Shown here piece by piece: positions 45,125 to 54,270 of a stretch of 64,000 nucleotides of DNA; positions within the stretch are counted from its first letter, which is position 1, and every line of letters begins with the position of its first letter. The DNA is taken from assembly GCA_910577285.1 (NCBI GenBank), contig CAJTLO010000007.1:11245-75244 (forward strand), read 5' to 3'. The stretch is from an uncultured Rikenellaceae bacterium. Its GTDB lineage: Bacteria; Bacteroidota; Bacteroidia; Bacteroidales; Rikenellaceae. The notes beneath the pieces are model-generated. The model ran no database searches. It was not told the DNA's origin and saw only the letters and a program-made list of their open reading frames with translations. The position numbers and the translations under genes are program-made.

Positions 45125-45162
45125 CAATAAAAGCGAAGGCAATTATTTGTCTAATTGCCTTC
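45125..45162 (-). terminator. rpsO-pnp intergenic hairpin
   Basis: GAAGGCAATTA / TAATTGCCTTC (45135-45145 with 45152-45162) is followed on the minus strand by gcttttattgg. It ends rpsO and probably lets only part of the transcription continue into pnp. Confidence 0.75.
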
Positions 45163-45189
45163 ACTTGACCGTCAGCCTGCAGGGCCGGA

Positions 45190-45462
45190 CTATTTCCTCA
45201 GGTTAAGGGCTTTCACAATGGCCCTGTAACGCTCTATGTCGACCTGCTTGAGGTAGTCGAGCGACTTGCGGCGCTTACCTACGAGCCTCAGCAACGCGCG
45301 CTGGGTACCGTAATCGTGCCTGTTCCTCTTCAGATGTTCCGTAAGGTGGTTGATACGGTAAGTGAATAACGCGATCTGGCTCTCGGGCGAACCAGTGTCG
45401 GTATTCGAAGAACCGTACTGCCCAAAAAGCTCCTGCTTTTTCTCAGCTGTTAAATAGCTCAT
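45190..45462 (-). CDS. rpsO: 30S ribosomal protein S15
   Basis: A 90-residue primary 16S-rRNA-binding protein. MSYLTAEKKQELFGQYGSS, SPESQIALFTYRINHLTEHLK, DYGTQRALLRLVGKRRKSLDYL and the RYRAIVKALNLRK end are diagnostic. The length is standard (89-90). It has an exact-consensus promoter and a leader of about 65 bases and precedes pnp, as in many bacteria. Confidence 0.98.
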   Translation of the reverse strand: MSYLTAEKKQELFGQYGSSNTDTGSPESQIALFTYRINHLTEHLKRNRHDYGTQRALLRLVGKRRKSLDYLKQVDIERYRAIVKALNLRK

Positions 45463-45532
45463 GACTAAATTGTTATTTTAGTGTTCCGCTTTACGATGCA
45501 TCCGCCTTACCGGGTGACACCAAAGCGTGGCG

Positions 45533-45564
45533 CAAAGATAAATCTTTTTTCTTCTCCAAGCAAA
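45533..45564 (-). promoter_or_regulatory. rpsO promoter
   Basis: On the minus strand TTTG (45561-45564), 20 bases, TATCTTTG (45533-45540): an exact consensus. Confidence 0.8.
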
Positions 45565-45712
45565 GAAGCGGCCTTTTAAAATTATTTATTATCATCATTT
45601 TAGACGAAGCCGCCCCCACGAAGGAGGAAACACGGAGCGAAGCCTCGATTCCTAAAATTTTTTAATAACCCCGCTCCCCGGAACGAAGGAAGAAAAACAG
45701 CGTCCGATTGGC

Positions 45713-45720
45713 TATATTTG
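45713..45720 (+). promoter_or_regulatory. -7 box of the nfeD-apbE genes
   Basis: TATATTTG, an exact match, 63 bases before the ATG at 45784. No clear -33. Confidence 0.55.
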
Positions 45721-45783
45721 CAACCGGAACACCCCCGCACCGAGCAAGGTGCGGCACGCATCCCCGATACCCACTCCGCAACC

Positions 45784-47232
45784 ATGCACAACGCCCTTCA
45801 CTCCCTACTCCTCTCGCTCCTGCTCCTGGCCGCTCCCGCGGCAGGACATTGCACGGAAAGCGAACGACCGCACGCCCCGACGACCTGCACGCACGACGAC
45901 GCACTGATCTACGTCCTTCCCATCCGCGAAGAGATCATGCCCGCAACGACGCGCCTGGTCTCCCGCTGCCTGGCGGAAGCCGCAGCACTAGAAGCCGCCT
46001 GCGTCGTAGTCGACATGAACACCTACGGCGGCCTGCTCGACGCGGCCGACTCGATCCGCACCATGCTGCTGAACTACCCCGCCCCCACCGTCACCTTCGT
46101 GAACAACCAGGCGGCCAGCGCCGGAGCGTTGATCGCCCTGGCCACCGACAGCATCTACATGCGCCCCGGGGCGAGCATCGGTGCGGCCACGGTAGTCGAC
46201 CAGCGCGGCGAGGTGATGCCCGACAAATACCAGAGCTTCATGCGCTCCATGATGCGGGCCACCGCCGAGGCCCACGGGAAGACCGCTTCGGTCGAACGGG
46301 GCGACACGGTATGGCGATGGCGGCGCGACCCGCAGATAGCCGAAGCCATGGTGGACCCCTCGGTGGAGATTCCCGGACTCGTGGACGACACGAAGGTCGT
46401 TACCATGACCGCCGACGAAGCCGTCGCATGGGGATTCTGCGAAGGGAAAGCCTCCTCGGTGGAGGAGCTGCTCGCCCTGACCGGCATCCGGAACTACGAA
46501 CTGTACGAATACAAGCCCACCCGGCTCGACCGGTTCATGGGATTCCTCACCCACCCCACCCTGCAGGCGATCTGCATCATGCTCATAATCGGCGGCATCT
46601 ACTTCGAACTTCAGACACCGGGCATCGGCTTTCCGCTCGCGGTCGCCGTTCTGGGCGCGGTACTCTACTTCGCACCGCTCTATGCCGAAGGAGTGGCAGC
46701 CCATTGGGAGCTGCTCCTGTTCCTTGCCGGCATCGTATTGATCGTCCTCGAACTCTTCGTCACGCCCGGCTTCGGGGTACTGGGCATCCTGGGCATCGTC
46801 GCCGTCGTCACGGGGCTGACTTTCGCACTCATCGACACCAGCCTGCTGCACTACATCCCCACGGGCGAACTGCCTGCATCGATCGTACTCGGACCGTTCC
46901 TGACGGTCATCATCGCCACAGGTGCGGGACTTCTCCTGTCGATCTGGCTCGGCAACCGATTCCTGCGCGGGAAATCGGCACTGCGCCGACGCATCGTGCT
47001 CGTGTCCGACATGAAACCGACCGACGGATACGTCTCCGTCGCCGCCGAACGGGGGCTGGTGGGCATGGAAGCGATCGCCTCCACGCCACTCCGCCCGGCC
47101 GGGAAAGTAGTGATCGCAGGACGCCATTACGAGGCCGCAGGCGATAACGCCGCCTTTATCGACAAGGGCACACGCGTAGTGGTCGTGCGCGACGAGAACG
47201 GCGTGCTCTACTGCCGGGAGCAAACGGAATGA
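45784..47232 (+). CDS. NfeD-family membrane serine protease (ClpP class)
   Basis: A 482-residue membrane protein. A signal peptide (MHNALHSLLLSLLLLAAPAAG) precedes a periplasmic ClpP-like protease domain: VVVDMNTYGGLLDAADSIR, FVNNQAASAGALIALA with the nucleophilic serine in QAASAGA, and SIYMRPGASIGAATVV. Four to five membrane helices follow (about 285-420), then a C-terminal OB-fold NfeD domain (about 425-480; LVGMEAIASTPLRPAGKVVIAG). Family members pair with stomatin-like proteins in membrane quality control, but no stomatin gene is adjacent. I chose the ATG at 45784 because it opens the signal peptide. It overlaps an alternative apbE start (ATGA). Confidence 0.92.
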   Translation: MHNALHSLLLSLLLLAAPAAGHCTESERPHAPTTCTHDDALIYVLPIREEIMPATTRLVSRCLAEAAALEAACVVVDMNTYGGLLDAADSIRTMLLNYPAPTVTFVNNQAASAGALIALATDSIYMRPGASIGAATVVDQRGEVMPDKYQSFMRSMMRATAEAHGKTASVERGDTVWRWRRDPQIAEAMVDPSVEIPGLVDDTKVVTMTADEAVAWGFCEGKASSVEELLALTGIRNYELYEYKPTRLDRFMGFLTHPTLQAICIMLIIGGIYFELQTPGIGFPLAVAVLGAVLYFAPLYAEGVAAHWELLLFLAGIVLIVLELFVTPGFGVLGILGIVAVVTGLTFALIDTSLLHYIPTGELPASIVLGPFLTVIIATGAGLLLSIWLGNRFLRGKSALRRRIVLVSDMKPTDGYVSVAAERGLVGMEAIASTPLRPAGKVVIAGRHYEAAGDNAAFIDKGTRVVVVRDENGVLYCREQTE

Positions 47233-47261
47233 CCCGACCGACCTATCAAAAAACGCACACC

Positions 47262-48335
47262 ATGAAGCACCGCCTCTTCGCCCACGGCCGCCTGCGACGC
47301 GCGGCCGAAAGATTCGCCCGCACCGCAACCCTTTGCGCAACCACGCTGTTCGCCGCCTGCACACACTCCGCCGGCGGTACGGAAACGATCGAGGGATTCG
47401 CCCTGGGCACCCTCTACCAGGTGACCGTGTCGGGGCCGGCACCGGCCGACCTGCGGACCAAGGTGGAAGCGGTCTGCGCCGAGGCCGACAGCACCATGTC
47501 GGTATTCAACCCCCGTTCGCTGCTGAGCCGCATCAACCGCAACGAAACCGACTCGCTCACCGAAGACATCGCCCGCAACATCGCGCTCGCCCGCCGCGTC
47601 AGCGAACTCTCCGGCGGCAAATACGACATCACCGTACAACCGCTCGTGGACGCCTACGGCTTCATCGGCGGGCGGCAGGAGGCCGCGCCCGACATCGATT
47701 CGCTTCTGCGATACGTCGGTTACGACAAGATAGCCGTCCGCGACGGACGGCTCGTAAAGCAGCACCCCGAGATACAGATCGGACTCAACTCCATCGCCAA
47801 AGGATACACCGTGGACAAGATCGCCCGCATGCTCGAACGGGAGGGCGTCCGGGACTATCTGGTCAACGTAGGCGGCGAGATCTTCTGTCGGGGCGGCAAT
47901 GCCTCCGGAGAGCGGTGGCGCATCGCCATCGACACCCCCTACGAAGGCAACTGGTCGCCGGGAGCGAACACCAGCACCCTGCTCCACGTATCGGAAGTCG
48001 GGGTCGCCACCTCCGGCAACTACCGCAACTTCCACACGGGACCGGACGGCCGGAAATACACGCACATCATCGATCCCGCTACCGGCGGGAACACCGAGAG
48101 CAACCTTCTCTCGGCCACGGTGGTAGCGGAGAGCTGCACGCTCGCCGACGCCATGGCGACCATGTACATGGTCCTGGGACTGGAGGCTTCGCTGACGCTG
48201 CTGGAGGAACACCCCGACTTCGCGGTCCTACTCATCCACGCCGGGGAACACGGGGAGATGAACCTCTACGTCTCCCCCGCCATGGAGCAATACATGCAGC
48301 CATCGGCTCCGCCCCGCTTCCGCCCGACAGCCTGA
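47262..48335 (+). CDS. apbE: FAD:protein FMN transferase
   Basis: A 357-residue periplasmic lipoprotein that attaches FMN covalently to threonine in flavoproteins such as NqrB/NqrC and RnfG. A long basic n-region and hydrophobic stretch end in a lipobox LFAAC with C33. Family motifs follow: MSVFNPRSLLSRIN, GKYDITVQPLVDAYGF, LNSIAKGYTVDKIA, DYLVNVGGEIFCRGG, GVATSGNYRNF, YTHIIDPATG and the metal/FAD-site AESCTLADAMAT. An in-frame ATG at 47229 overlaps the nfeD stop; I prefer 47262 because it gives the more usual signal length. Confidence 0.93.
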   Translation: MKHRLFAHGRLRRAAERFARTATLCATTLFAACTHSAGGTETIEGFALGTLYQVTVSGPAPADLRTKVEAVCAEADSTMSVFNPRSLLSRINRNETDSLTEDIARNIALARRVSELSGGKYDITVQPLVDAYGFIGGRQEAAPDIDSLLRYVGYDKIAVRDGRLVKQHPEIQIGLNSIAKGYTVDKIARMLEREGVRDYLVNVGGEIFCRGGNASGERWRIAIDTPYEGNWSPGANTSTLLHVSEVGVATSGNYRNFHTGPDGRKYTHIIDPATGGNTESNLLSATVVAESCTLADAMATMYMVLGLEASLTLLEEHPDFAVLLIHAGEHGEMNLYVSPAMEQYMQPSAPPRFRPTA

Positions 48336-48423
48336 CCGACGACACCGGCCCCCAAACGACGACACGCCGAACACCCCGACCGGGCGCGGCAGCCACGCTC
48401 CGCTCCCTAACACCACAAACACC

Positions 48424-49323
48424 ATGTTACGCAAAGTCCTTTTTCTCTACAACCCCTCCTCCGGGGAGAATCCGATAACCGGCCATTTCGACCGCATCAT
48501 CCGCCTCTACCAGGCCCACGGACTGCACCTTCTTTTCCACCGGATTTCGTTCGACGAAACCGACGCCGACGCCCTCGATGCCGTGGACGACAGCTTCGCC
48601 CACCTGCTTCTGGCCGGGGGCGACGGGAGCATCAACTACGTGGTGAACCTGATCAAGCAAAGGGGCGTGGAACTCCCCGTCGCGGTACTGCCCGCCGGCA
48701 CGGCCAACGACTTCGCCACCCTGCTCGGCATGCCGGCCGACCTGGAAGAGGCGTGCCGGGCCATCCTCGAAGGAGAGCTCCACGCCATGGACCTGGGTCG
48801 GGTGAACGACCGCTACTTCGTGAACGTATTCAGCTGCGGACTCTTCACCGACGTATCTCAGAAGACGCCGACCGCATGGAAAAACAACCTCGGCAAAATC
48901 GCCTACTACCTCAACGGCCTGGGCGACCTGCCGCGGTTCCGCCGCATGGAACTCGACATCGCCTCGGACGGGGGCGACTTCCGCGGCAACGCCATCATCT
49001 TCTTCGTCTTCAACGGCCGCACGGCGGGCACATTGCCCCTGGCCTACCTCTCCGAGGGGGACGACGGCCTGCTCGACATCCTGGTCCTCAAGGGCGACAC
49101 CCCGCTCGACACCCTCCACACCGCCATCGGCTACCTGCCGCGCCTGATCCACCGCCGACGCTACCCGGAAGGGATCGTCCACATCCGTTGCAGCCGGCTG
49201 CACGCCACATGCGACCGGGACGAACACACCGATGTGGACGGCCAGCCCGGTCCCCCGTTCCCGATCGACATCGTGTGCGAACACCGGGCCCTGCAAGTGA
49301 TCCTGCCCGCCAAACGTGCATGA
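48424..49323 (+). CDS. Diacylglycerol kinase-family lipid kinase (YegS/DagK-like)
   Basis: A 299-residue lipid kinase of the DAGK_cat fold. It starts VLFLYNPSSGEN, carries the nucleotide-binding LLLAGGDGSINYVVNLI (GGDGS signature) and LPAGTANDFATLLG, and has the C-terminal FVFNGRTAGTLPLAYLSEGDDGLLDILVLKG. Members phosphorylate diacylglycerol or related lipids, or sphingoid bases in Bacteroidota. The exact substrate cannot be fixed from sequence. It follows apbE by 88 bases in the same direction. Confidence 0.9.
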   Translation: MLRKVLFLYNPSSGENPITGHFDRIIRLYQAHGLHLLFHRISFDETDADALDAVDDSFAHLLLAGGDGSINYVVNLIKQRGVELPVAVLPAGTANDFATLLGMPADLEEACRAILEGELHAMDLGRVNDRYFVNVFSCGLFTDVSQKTPTAWKNNLGKIAYYLNGLGDLPRFRRMELDIASDGGDFRGNAIIFFVFNGRTAGTLPLAYLSEGDDGLLDILVLKGDTPLDTLHTAIGYLPRLIHRRRYPEGIVHIRCSRLHATCDRDEHTDVDGQPGPPFPIDIVCEHRALQVILPAKRA

Positions 49324-49396
49324 GCGAAGAGGCAACACGCACGGAGAGACACACCGCACGGACGACGCGGAACGGACGACATATTTTGCCGCTTTT

Positions 49397-49427
49397 TTTG
49401 TAAAAACAAAAAAGTGTATTACTTTTG
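49397..49427 (+). promoter_or_regulatory. tRNA-His promoter
   Basis: TTTG (49397-49400), 19 bases, TACTTTTG (49420-49427): an exact consensus 36 bases upstream of the tRNA. Confidence 0.85.
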
Positions 49428-49462
49428 CATCCGCATAACCCGCCGAGCGAGTTATGCCAGAT

Positions 49463-49537
<75 letters not shown>

Positions 49538-49567
49538 CGAAAACTCCTGAAAAGGAGCACACAAGAG

Positions 49568-49605
49568 AAAAACCTTATGTATCAACGATATGTAAGGTTT
49601 TTTCT
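49568..49605 (+). terminator. tRNA-His terminator
   Basis: aaaaaccttatgtat pairs with atatgtaaggtttttt around a caacg loop (one mismatch near the top), then ctttcc. Confidence 0.75.
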
Positions 49606-50190
49606 TTCCCCGCCCCGGCAAGATGCCTCCGGAAAACAGGTCCGGCGGCACCTGTTCGCCTCCCGTCCGTCCTGAACCGGAAACCAGTCTGGCCCTCAAC
49701 CATCCCGCCCCGGCTGCAAAACATCGGACGGCCTTCGCCCCTTCCACAGACAAGAAACCTACGCCTCTCGCCCCATGCGGAAGGCCTGTCGGTTTCGCGA
49801 TTCTTCCACGTGCCCATGCCATCCTCCCCGCACGATGCCATCCCGGCACGCACTCCTCAGTCGGCACGCTTGCCCTGAAAAAACAACACCCGACACACTC
49901 CGGAAAGGCCCCTCGAGCAAGCTCCCCCTCTTCGCGAACGCCCCGATCTATGGAATAAAAAGACAAAGAGAGAAAACCCGAATATTCATAGAGACCAGCT
50001 TCCTGCAAGAGCGCGACAAGATTCCGCCCGCATTTCAGACAGACGATCTGCATGCTCGCGCTGCTCGCCTGCCACCGCTCGAAGCCCCGGCAACTGCCTC
50101 CGGTCCGGGGCCGCTCGCCCCCTTTGCCCAACCCGCCCGGACACCTCCGGTACGCCCCCCGCACCGCCCTCCCTCTTCCCCGGTATGCCA
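49606..50190. other. Intergenic region between tRNA-His and the exb operon
   Basis: About 585 bases with no supportable gene. An open frame on the minus strand runs on into the tRNA and is spurious. Confidence 0.4.
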
Positions 50191-50225
50191 TAAAAAATTC
50201 GGGCCATCCCGAAAGATGGCCCGAA
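50191..50225 (-). terminator. exb operon terminator
   Basis: TTCGGGCCATC / GATGGCCCGAA (50198-50208 with 50215-50225) is preceded by taaaaaa on the plus strand, giving a U run for the leftward transcript. Confidence 0.85.
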
Positions 50226-50245
50226 CAATATCCGCGAGTCGAGGA

Positions 50246-50719
50246 TCAATTGTATCCCAACGATTTGGAAGCGGCATACGTCACACGAAGCGCATTCGCC
50301 TTACGAAGCTCCTGCTTCACATCGGTGATGATACCCATCCTGGTGTAGCGGTCGGCCTTGATACAAACCGACATCGCATTCCGGTCGCTCTCGTTGAGCT
50401 TGTCGCGCTCGGAAGCGATAAAGTCCAGAATGTCCTGCGGGGTACGGTACGTATCGTTCAGCTGAATACGGGGTGCCGTACCGAACTGCGCCTGAAGCTG
50501 CTTGGCGGGCTGCCCCACATAGATGTAGCTCACAAGACTCTTCTTCTCCAGTTTCTGGATTTCGGTAGCCTCCGGCAACGTGAACGCCACCCTCAGCTCC
50601 GTCTCCTTCATGGATGTGGTCGTCATAAAGAAGAACAGGATCATGAAGATCACGTCGGGCAGAGAAGCCGTCGAAATGGGCGGTACGCCCTTACCTCCTT
50701 TTTTCCTTATAACTGCCAT
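50246..50719 (-). CDS. exbD: ExbD/TolR-type biopolymer transport protein (second copy)
   Basis: A 157-residue inner-membrane protein. A short cytoplasmic N terminus (MAVIRKKGGKGVPPIS) is followed by one membrane helix with the proton-channel aspartate in SLPDVIFMILFFFMTTTS (D22), then a periplasmic domain. It works with ExbB to energise TonB-dependent outer-membrane transport. It starts 1 base after the stop of the other exbD gene, so the two are translated together. TonB is not encoded here. Confidence 0.94.
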   Translation of the reverse strand: MAVIRKKGGKGVPPISTASLPDVIFMILFFFMTTTSMKETELRVAFTLPEATEIQKLEKKSLVSYIYVGQPAKQLQAQFGTAPRIQLNDTYRTPQDILDFIASERDKLNESDRNAMSVCIKADRYTRMGIITDVKQELRKANALRVTYAASKSLGYN

Positions 50720-50720
50720 A

Positions 50721-51296
50721 CTAATTTCCTCCTATGTTTTTAGGTTCGGCCTCGGAGATCTTGGGCGGAACGGCCTTCTGGATAGCCTTGCGTTTCGCCT
50801 CGTCGAGCTCTTCGAACGAAGCCCCGAACCGTTCACGCGCCACGTTATCACGTATCTCGTTGAAGGCACGCGTCAATTCGTTCTGCACCTTGATGTACAT
50901 GTCGTAGCTCGTTCCGCGGTCGTTCTGAAGCGATATCACTCCCTCGCTGACCGGATAGGAGCCCACGAGCTCGATGTCGGTCACCACCTTTTCGGGCAAC
51001 TCCTCGCTGTCTCCCACGTTCAGGATAAAATCCTTCGCGAGGTCCTTCACCTGCGACAGATGCACCAGTTTACCCTGCACCTGGATCTGGTCGTACTGGT
51101 TGACCTTCACCTGCATCAGGTTGCGCTCCTTGATGGGAGGCGCATCGGCCGTCTCGACCCAGGGCGGCAGGACACGCTGAATACCCGTGTCCGTATTCAT
51201 GGTGGTGGCGACAAGGAAGAAAATCAGCAACAGGAAGGCAATGTCGGCCATCGAGCCCGCATTGATTTCCGGGATTTTTCTTTTATCTAATGCCAT
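50721..51296 (-). CDS. exbD: ExbD/TolR-type biopolymer transport protein (first copy)
   Basis: A 191-residue paralogue of the next gene. MALDKRKIPEINAGSMADIAFLLLIFFLVATT gives the single membrane helix with the channel aspartate D18 (SMADIAF). The periplasmic domain is longer than in the second copy and ends in a charged helix (RERFGASFEELDEAKRKAIQK) and a proline-rich tail. Two unequal ExbD subunits are usual in Bacteroidota and may form a heterodimer in the ExbB pore, which is inference. Confidence 0.94.
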   Translation of the reverse strand: MALDKRKIPEINAGSMADIAFLLLIFFLVATTMNTDTGIQRVLPPWVETADAPPIKERNLMQVKVNQYDQIQVQGKLVHLSQVKDLAKDFILNVGDSEELPEKVVTDIELVGSYPVSEGVISLQNDRGTSYDMYIKVQNELTRAFNEIRDNVARERFGASFEELDEAKRKAIQKAVPPKISEAEPKNIGGN

Positions 51297-51316
51297 ATTA
51301 AAATCTACTTTTCAAA

Positions 51317-51796
51317 TCAGCTTCTTTTCACTGCGCTCCTGATCTCTCCCCAGAGAATGACGAGGATGGCGATAACGAAGATGGCATAAGCCGAATAGAG
51401 GCCTACGTCGGTCAGCTTAAGCGTAGCCGCATTGGTGAAGAATCCGTTTTCGGCGGGGTTCGGCACCGGCGCATCGCTGGCGAGCAGATAGCTGATCCCG
51501 AATATCACGATCATGGCGACGAGTCCTACGAGCGTACGCATCGCGCCCTTCGGGTTGCTGAGAATATTGATCACCGGGAAGACGATCGCAAGTACTAGCG
51601 CGACGGCGAACACCACGTATGCGTAAATCAACATGACGTTCACACCCATCGCATTGCCGACGGTACCCACCGGAAATTCCGTCGCAGGCTCCGGATAGAG
51701 GGCCGAAGCGACGACAAAATATCCGAATACCCCCACACCGAGCAGCAACAGCACGTAGCTGAGGTATTTGATATATTTGAAGATCTTATTGTTCAT
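51317..51796 (-). CDS. Ton-operon membrane protein of unknown function
   Basis: A 159-residue protein with four predicted membrane helices (about 10-30, 55-75, 88-106, 130-150). It begins MNNKIFKYIKYLSYVLLLLGVG. It lies between exbB and exbD with gaps of about 20 bases, a position conserved in Bacteroidota Ton loci, so it probably belongs to the energy-transduction complex. I cannot name a domain. It has no charged residue pattern typical of a channel. Confidence 0.8.
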   Translation of the reverse strand: MNNKIFKYIKYLSYVLLLLGVGVFGYFVVASALYPEPATEFPVGTVGNAMGVNVMLIYAYVVFAVALVLAIVFPVINILSNPKGAMRTLVGLVAMIVIFGISYLLASDAPVPNPAENGFFTNAATLKLTDVGLYSAYAIFVIAILVILWGEIRSAVKRS

Positions 51797-51816
51797 AATT
51801 CTGACAGACGGTGTGA

Positions 51817-52623
51817 TTATTTCTTATTGTATTCCGTAAGCATATCCACCAGGATGATGGAGCTGTCTTCCATATTTACGACGAGCGTATCGATTTTGGA
51901 AACGATGTAGTTGTAGAAGAGCTGGAGCACCACAGCGGCGATAAGACCGGCCAGCGTCGTCAGAAGGGCCACCTTGATACCGCCCGCAACGAGAGTAGCG
52001 GATACGTCGCCGGCTGCCTGGATGGCGTCGAACGCCTCGATCATACCGACCACGGTACCCATAAATCCCAACATCGGGGAGAGCGCGATGAAGAGCGAAA
52101 TCCACGTCAGGCCCTTCTCCATGAGTCCCATCTGCACGGAACCGTAGGAAGCTACGCTCTTCTCAACGACATCCAGTCCTTCGCCGTAACGGCTCAGTCC
52201 CTGATAGTAGATGCTGGCCACCGGACCGCGCTGGTTGCGTGCGACCTCCATGGCTGCGGAAACGCCGCCGTTCCTGAGGGCATCCTCGATCTGTGCCATG
52301 AACTTCTTGGTGTTGATGGACGCGAGGTTGAGGTAGAGTATACGTTCGATGGCGATAGCGAGACCGAAGATAAGACAGAGCAACACGGGGGTCATCCAGC
52401 CTGCACCGCCTTCGAGGAATTTCTGTTTGATGGCCTGGTGCATCGGAGTACCTGCGACCTCGGTTTCGGGGTTGACACCCACCACTTCGGTCTCTACCTC
52501 GGCTACCACCTGCTCCGTAGCGTCAGCTTCGGGCGCCTGAGATTCTGTCTCCTGGGCGTACACATTCACAGCCGAAAAGCCCATAACGCCTACTGCTGCC
52601 AGAATCAAAAAAAGTTTTTTCAT
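51817..52623 (-). CDS. exbB: ExbB/TolQ/MotA-type proton channel protein
   Basis: A 268-residue protein. An N-terminal signal-like segment (MKKLFLILAAVGVMGFSAVNVYA) is followed by an acidic region, then three membrane helices (about 74-95, 170-195, 215-240). The family core LGFMGTVVGMIEAFDAI and GGIKVALLTTLAGLIAAVVLQLFYN is intact, with the polar residues lining the proton path. It forms the pentameric motor core with the two ExbD proteins. The gene leads the operon; upstream is AT-rich, with a possible TTTTG...TAAGTCTA promoter. Confidence 0.94.
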   Translation of the reverse strand: MKKLFLILAAVGVMGFSAVNVYAQETESQAPEADATEQVVAEVETEVVGVNPETEVAGTPMHQAIKQKFLEGGAGWMTPVLLCLIFGLAIAIERILYLNLASINTKKFMAQIEDALRNGGVSAAMEVARNQRGPVASIYYQGLSRYGEGLDVVEKSVASYGSVQMGLMEKGLTWISLFIALSPMLGFMGTVVGMIEAFDAIQAAGDVSATLVAGGIKVALLTTLAGLIAAVVLQLFYNYIVSKIDTLVVNMEDSSIILVDMLTEYNKK

Positions 52624-52789
52624 AGCTTTAATTTAGAATTGATTAGACTTATTGTTTTTATCGTTAGTCAAAATATAAAGCATCTTCCCGCCGCTCCTCC
52701 GGACCCGCCGGAGTCCACGGACCGTCCTCTTCCTAAAAATTTCCAACAAACGCCGCCGTCCCCACCCGGGAGCGCCGGACGAATATCTG

Positions 52790-52877
52790 CGGAGAAAGCG
52801 GGATTCGAACCCACGATACCCTTTTGGGGTATACGCACTTTCCAGGCGCGCACCTTCAGCCACTCGGTCATTTCTCC
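52790..52877 (-). tRNA. tRNA-Ser (GGA)
   Basis: An 88-base class II tRNA. The acceptor GGAGAAA (52871-52877) pairs with TTTCTCC (52791-52797), the discriminator is G, the anticodon loop holds CTGGAAA (anticodon GGA), and the long variable arm ATACCCC aaaa GGGGTAT is perfect. The T arm is GTGGGTTCGAATCCCGC-like. CCA is not encoded. Confidence 0.95.
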
Positions 52878-53093
52878 ATTGCAAAGAACAAAAAACATGG
52901 CATCCAACCAATTAGGAACCAAACCCGCATGGAACGACGCCCTTATGTTACGGAAAGGGCATACCGGCACCATAAAAATTTCCGAAATATAGAAATTTTT
53001 TTTCTTCCAAAAAAATTTACCCGCGCCGTAGAAAGGCCTCCCTGGCGGACACGGCTCCCGCTCGCTCCCGCAAAGGAACGGAACGGGCAACCC

Positions 53094-54122
53094 CTACTCT
53101 TCGGTCATCTCACCGCGCATGGAATGCCCCATCCGCCGCACGAACTCCTCCGGCGCATACCCGCGCCCGAGCAGGCACATCATCTTCGTCAACGCGGCCT
53201 CGGTGGTCATATCGCGTCCGCTGATCACCCCCGCATCCTGCAGGCGGCGTCCCGTTTCGTATATATCCATATTCACCGAACCGCTCACGCACTGCGTCAC
53301 GTTCACCACATGCACCCCGCGCGACACGGTCTGCTCCAGTGCCTGTATGAACCAGTCGAACGTCGGCGCATTGCCCGCCCCGTAGGTTTCGAGCACCACG
53401 CCCTTCACGCCCTCGGCCTGCAACATCGTCCGGAACACCGGTTCGGTCAACCCCGGAAAGACTTTGACGACCGCCACCTCCCGCGACACGGCCGTATCGA
53501 TCGCAAAGGCGCCTTCCCCCTCGCAGCGTGCGATGGCTCCGGTACGGTAATGAATCCCCACCCCCACGTCGGCCAGGGCCGGATAGTTATGCGACGCGAA
53601 AGCGCTGAGCTCCTCCGCACTGTGCTTTTTCGTACGGTTCGCCCGGAAGAGCCGGTTCTGAAAGTAGAGCGACACCTCCGGCACGATGGCACGCCCCGCC
53701 TCCCGGGCCGCAGCGATCTCGATGGCGGTGATGAGGTTCTCCCGGCCGTCGGTCCGCAGTACCCCGATAGGAATCTGGCTCCCGGTGAAGACCACCGGCT
53801 TGCCCAGGTTGTCGAGCATGAAGCTCAGTGCCGAAGAGGAGTAGGACATGGTGTCGGTACCGTGAAGCACCACGAATCCGTCGTAACGATCGTAATTCTC
53901 ACGGATGATCCGGGCCAGGCTCACCCACAACTCGGGCTCCACGTTCGACGAATCGATCGGTTCGAAAGGAAGCACCTCCAACTCCACGTCGAGACGACGC
54001 AACGAAGGGAATTCGTCGTAGATACCGTTAAAATCGAACGGTACGAGCGTCCCCGTCACGGGGTCGGTCTTCATTCCTATCGTACCACCGGTATATATCA
54101 AAAGCACTGACGATCTTCCCAT
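53094..54122 (-). CDS. ansA: Type I (cytoplasmic) L-asparaginase
   Basis: A 342-residue amidohydrolase converting asparagine to aspartate and ammonia. There is no signal peptide, which fits type I. The first catalytic motif YTGGTIGMK holds the nucleophilic threonine, the second is VVLHGTDTMSYSSSALSF with the threonine/aspartate pair, and the lysine lies in RANRTKKHSAEE. GVHVVNVTQCVSGSVN and GVISGRDMTTEAALTKMM complete the C-terminal domain. It lies downstream of tatD with a 148-base gap. Confidence 0.95.
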   Translation of the reverse strand: MGRSSVLLIYTGGTIGMKTDPVTGTLVPFDFNGIYDEFPSLRRLDVELEVLPFEPIDSSNVEPELWVSLARIIRENYDRYDGFVVLHGTDTMSYSSSALSFMLDNLGKPVVFTGSQIPIGVLRTDGRENLITAIEIAAAREAGRAIVPEVSLYFQNRLFRANRTKKHSAEELSAFASHNYPALADVGVGIHYRTGAIARCEGEGAFAIDTAVSREVAVVKVFPGLTEPVFRTMLQAEGVKGVVLETYGAGNAPTFDWFIQALEQTVSRGVHVVNVTQCVSGSVNMDIYETGRRLQDAGVISGRDMTTEAALTKMMCLLGRGYAPEEFVRRMGHSMRGEMTEE

Positions 54123-54270
54123 AGCAAACGATCAACTATCATTAAAACATATATACATAAAACGCCCGCACCGCCGCAGCGGCCCGGAAACAGGGTGCAA
54201 TTTAGCGACTTTTTCGTTTATCTGCGCCACCGGCCCCTCGACGACGCATGAAAAACGGAACGACGCCCGG

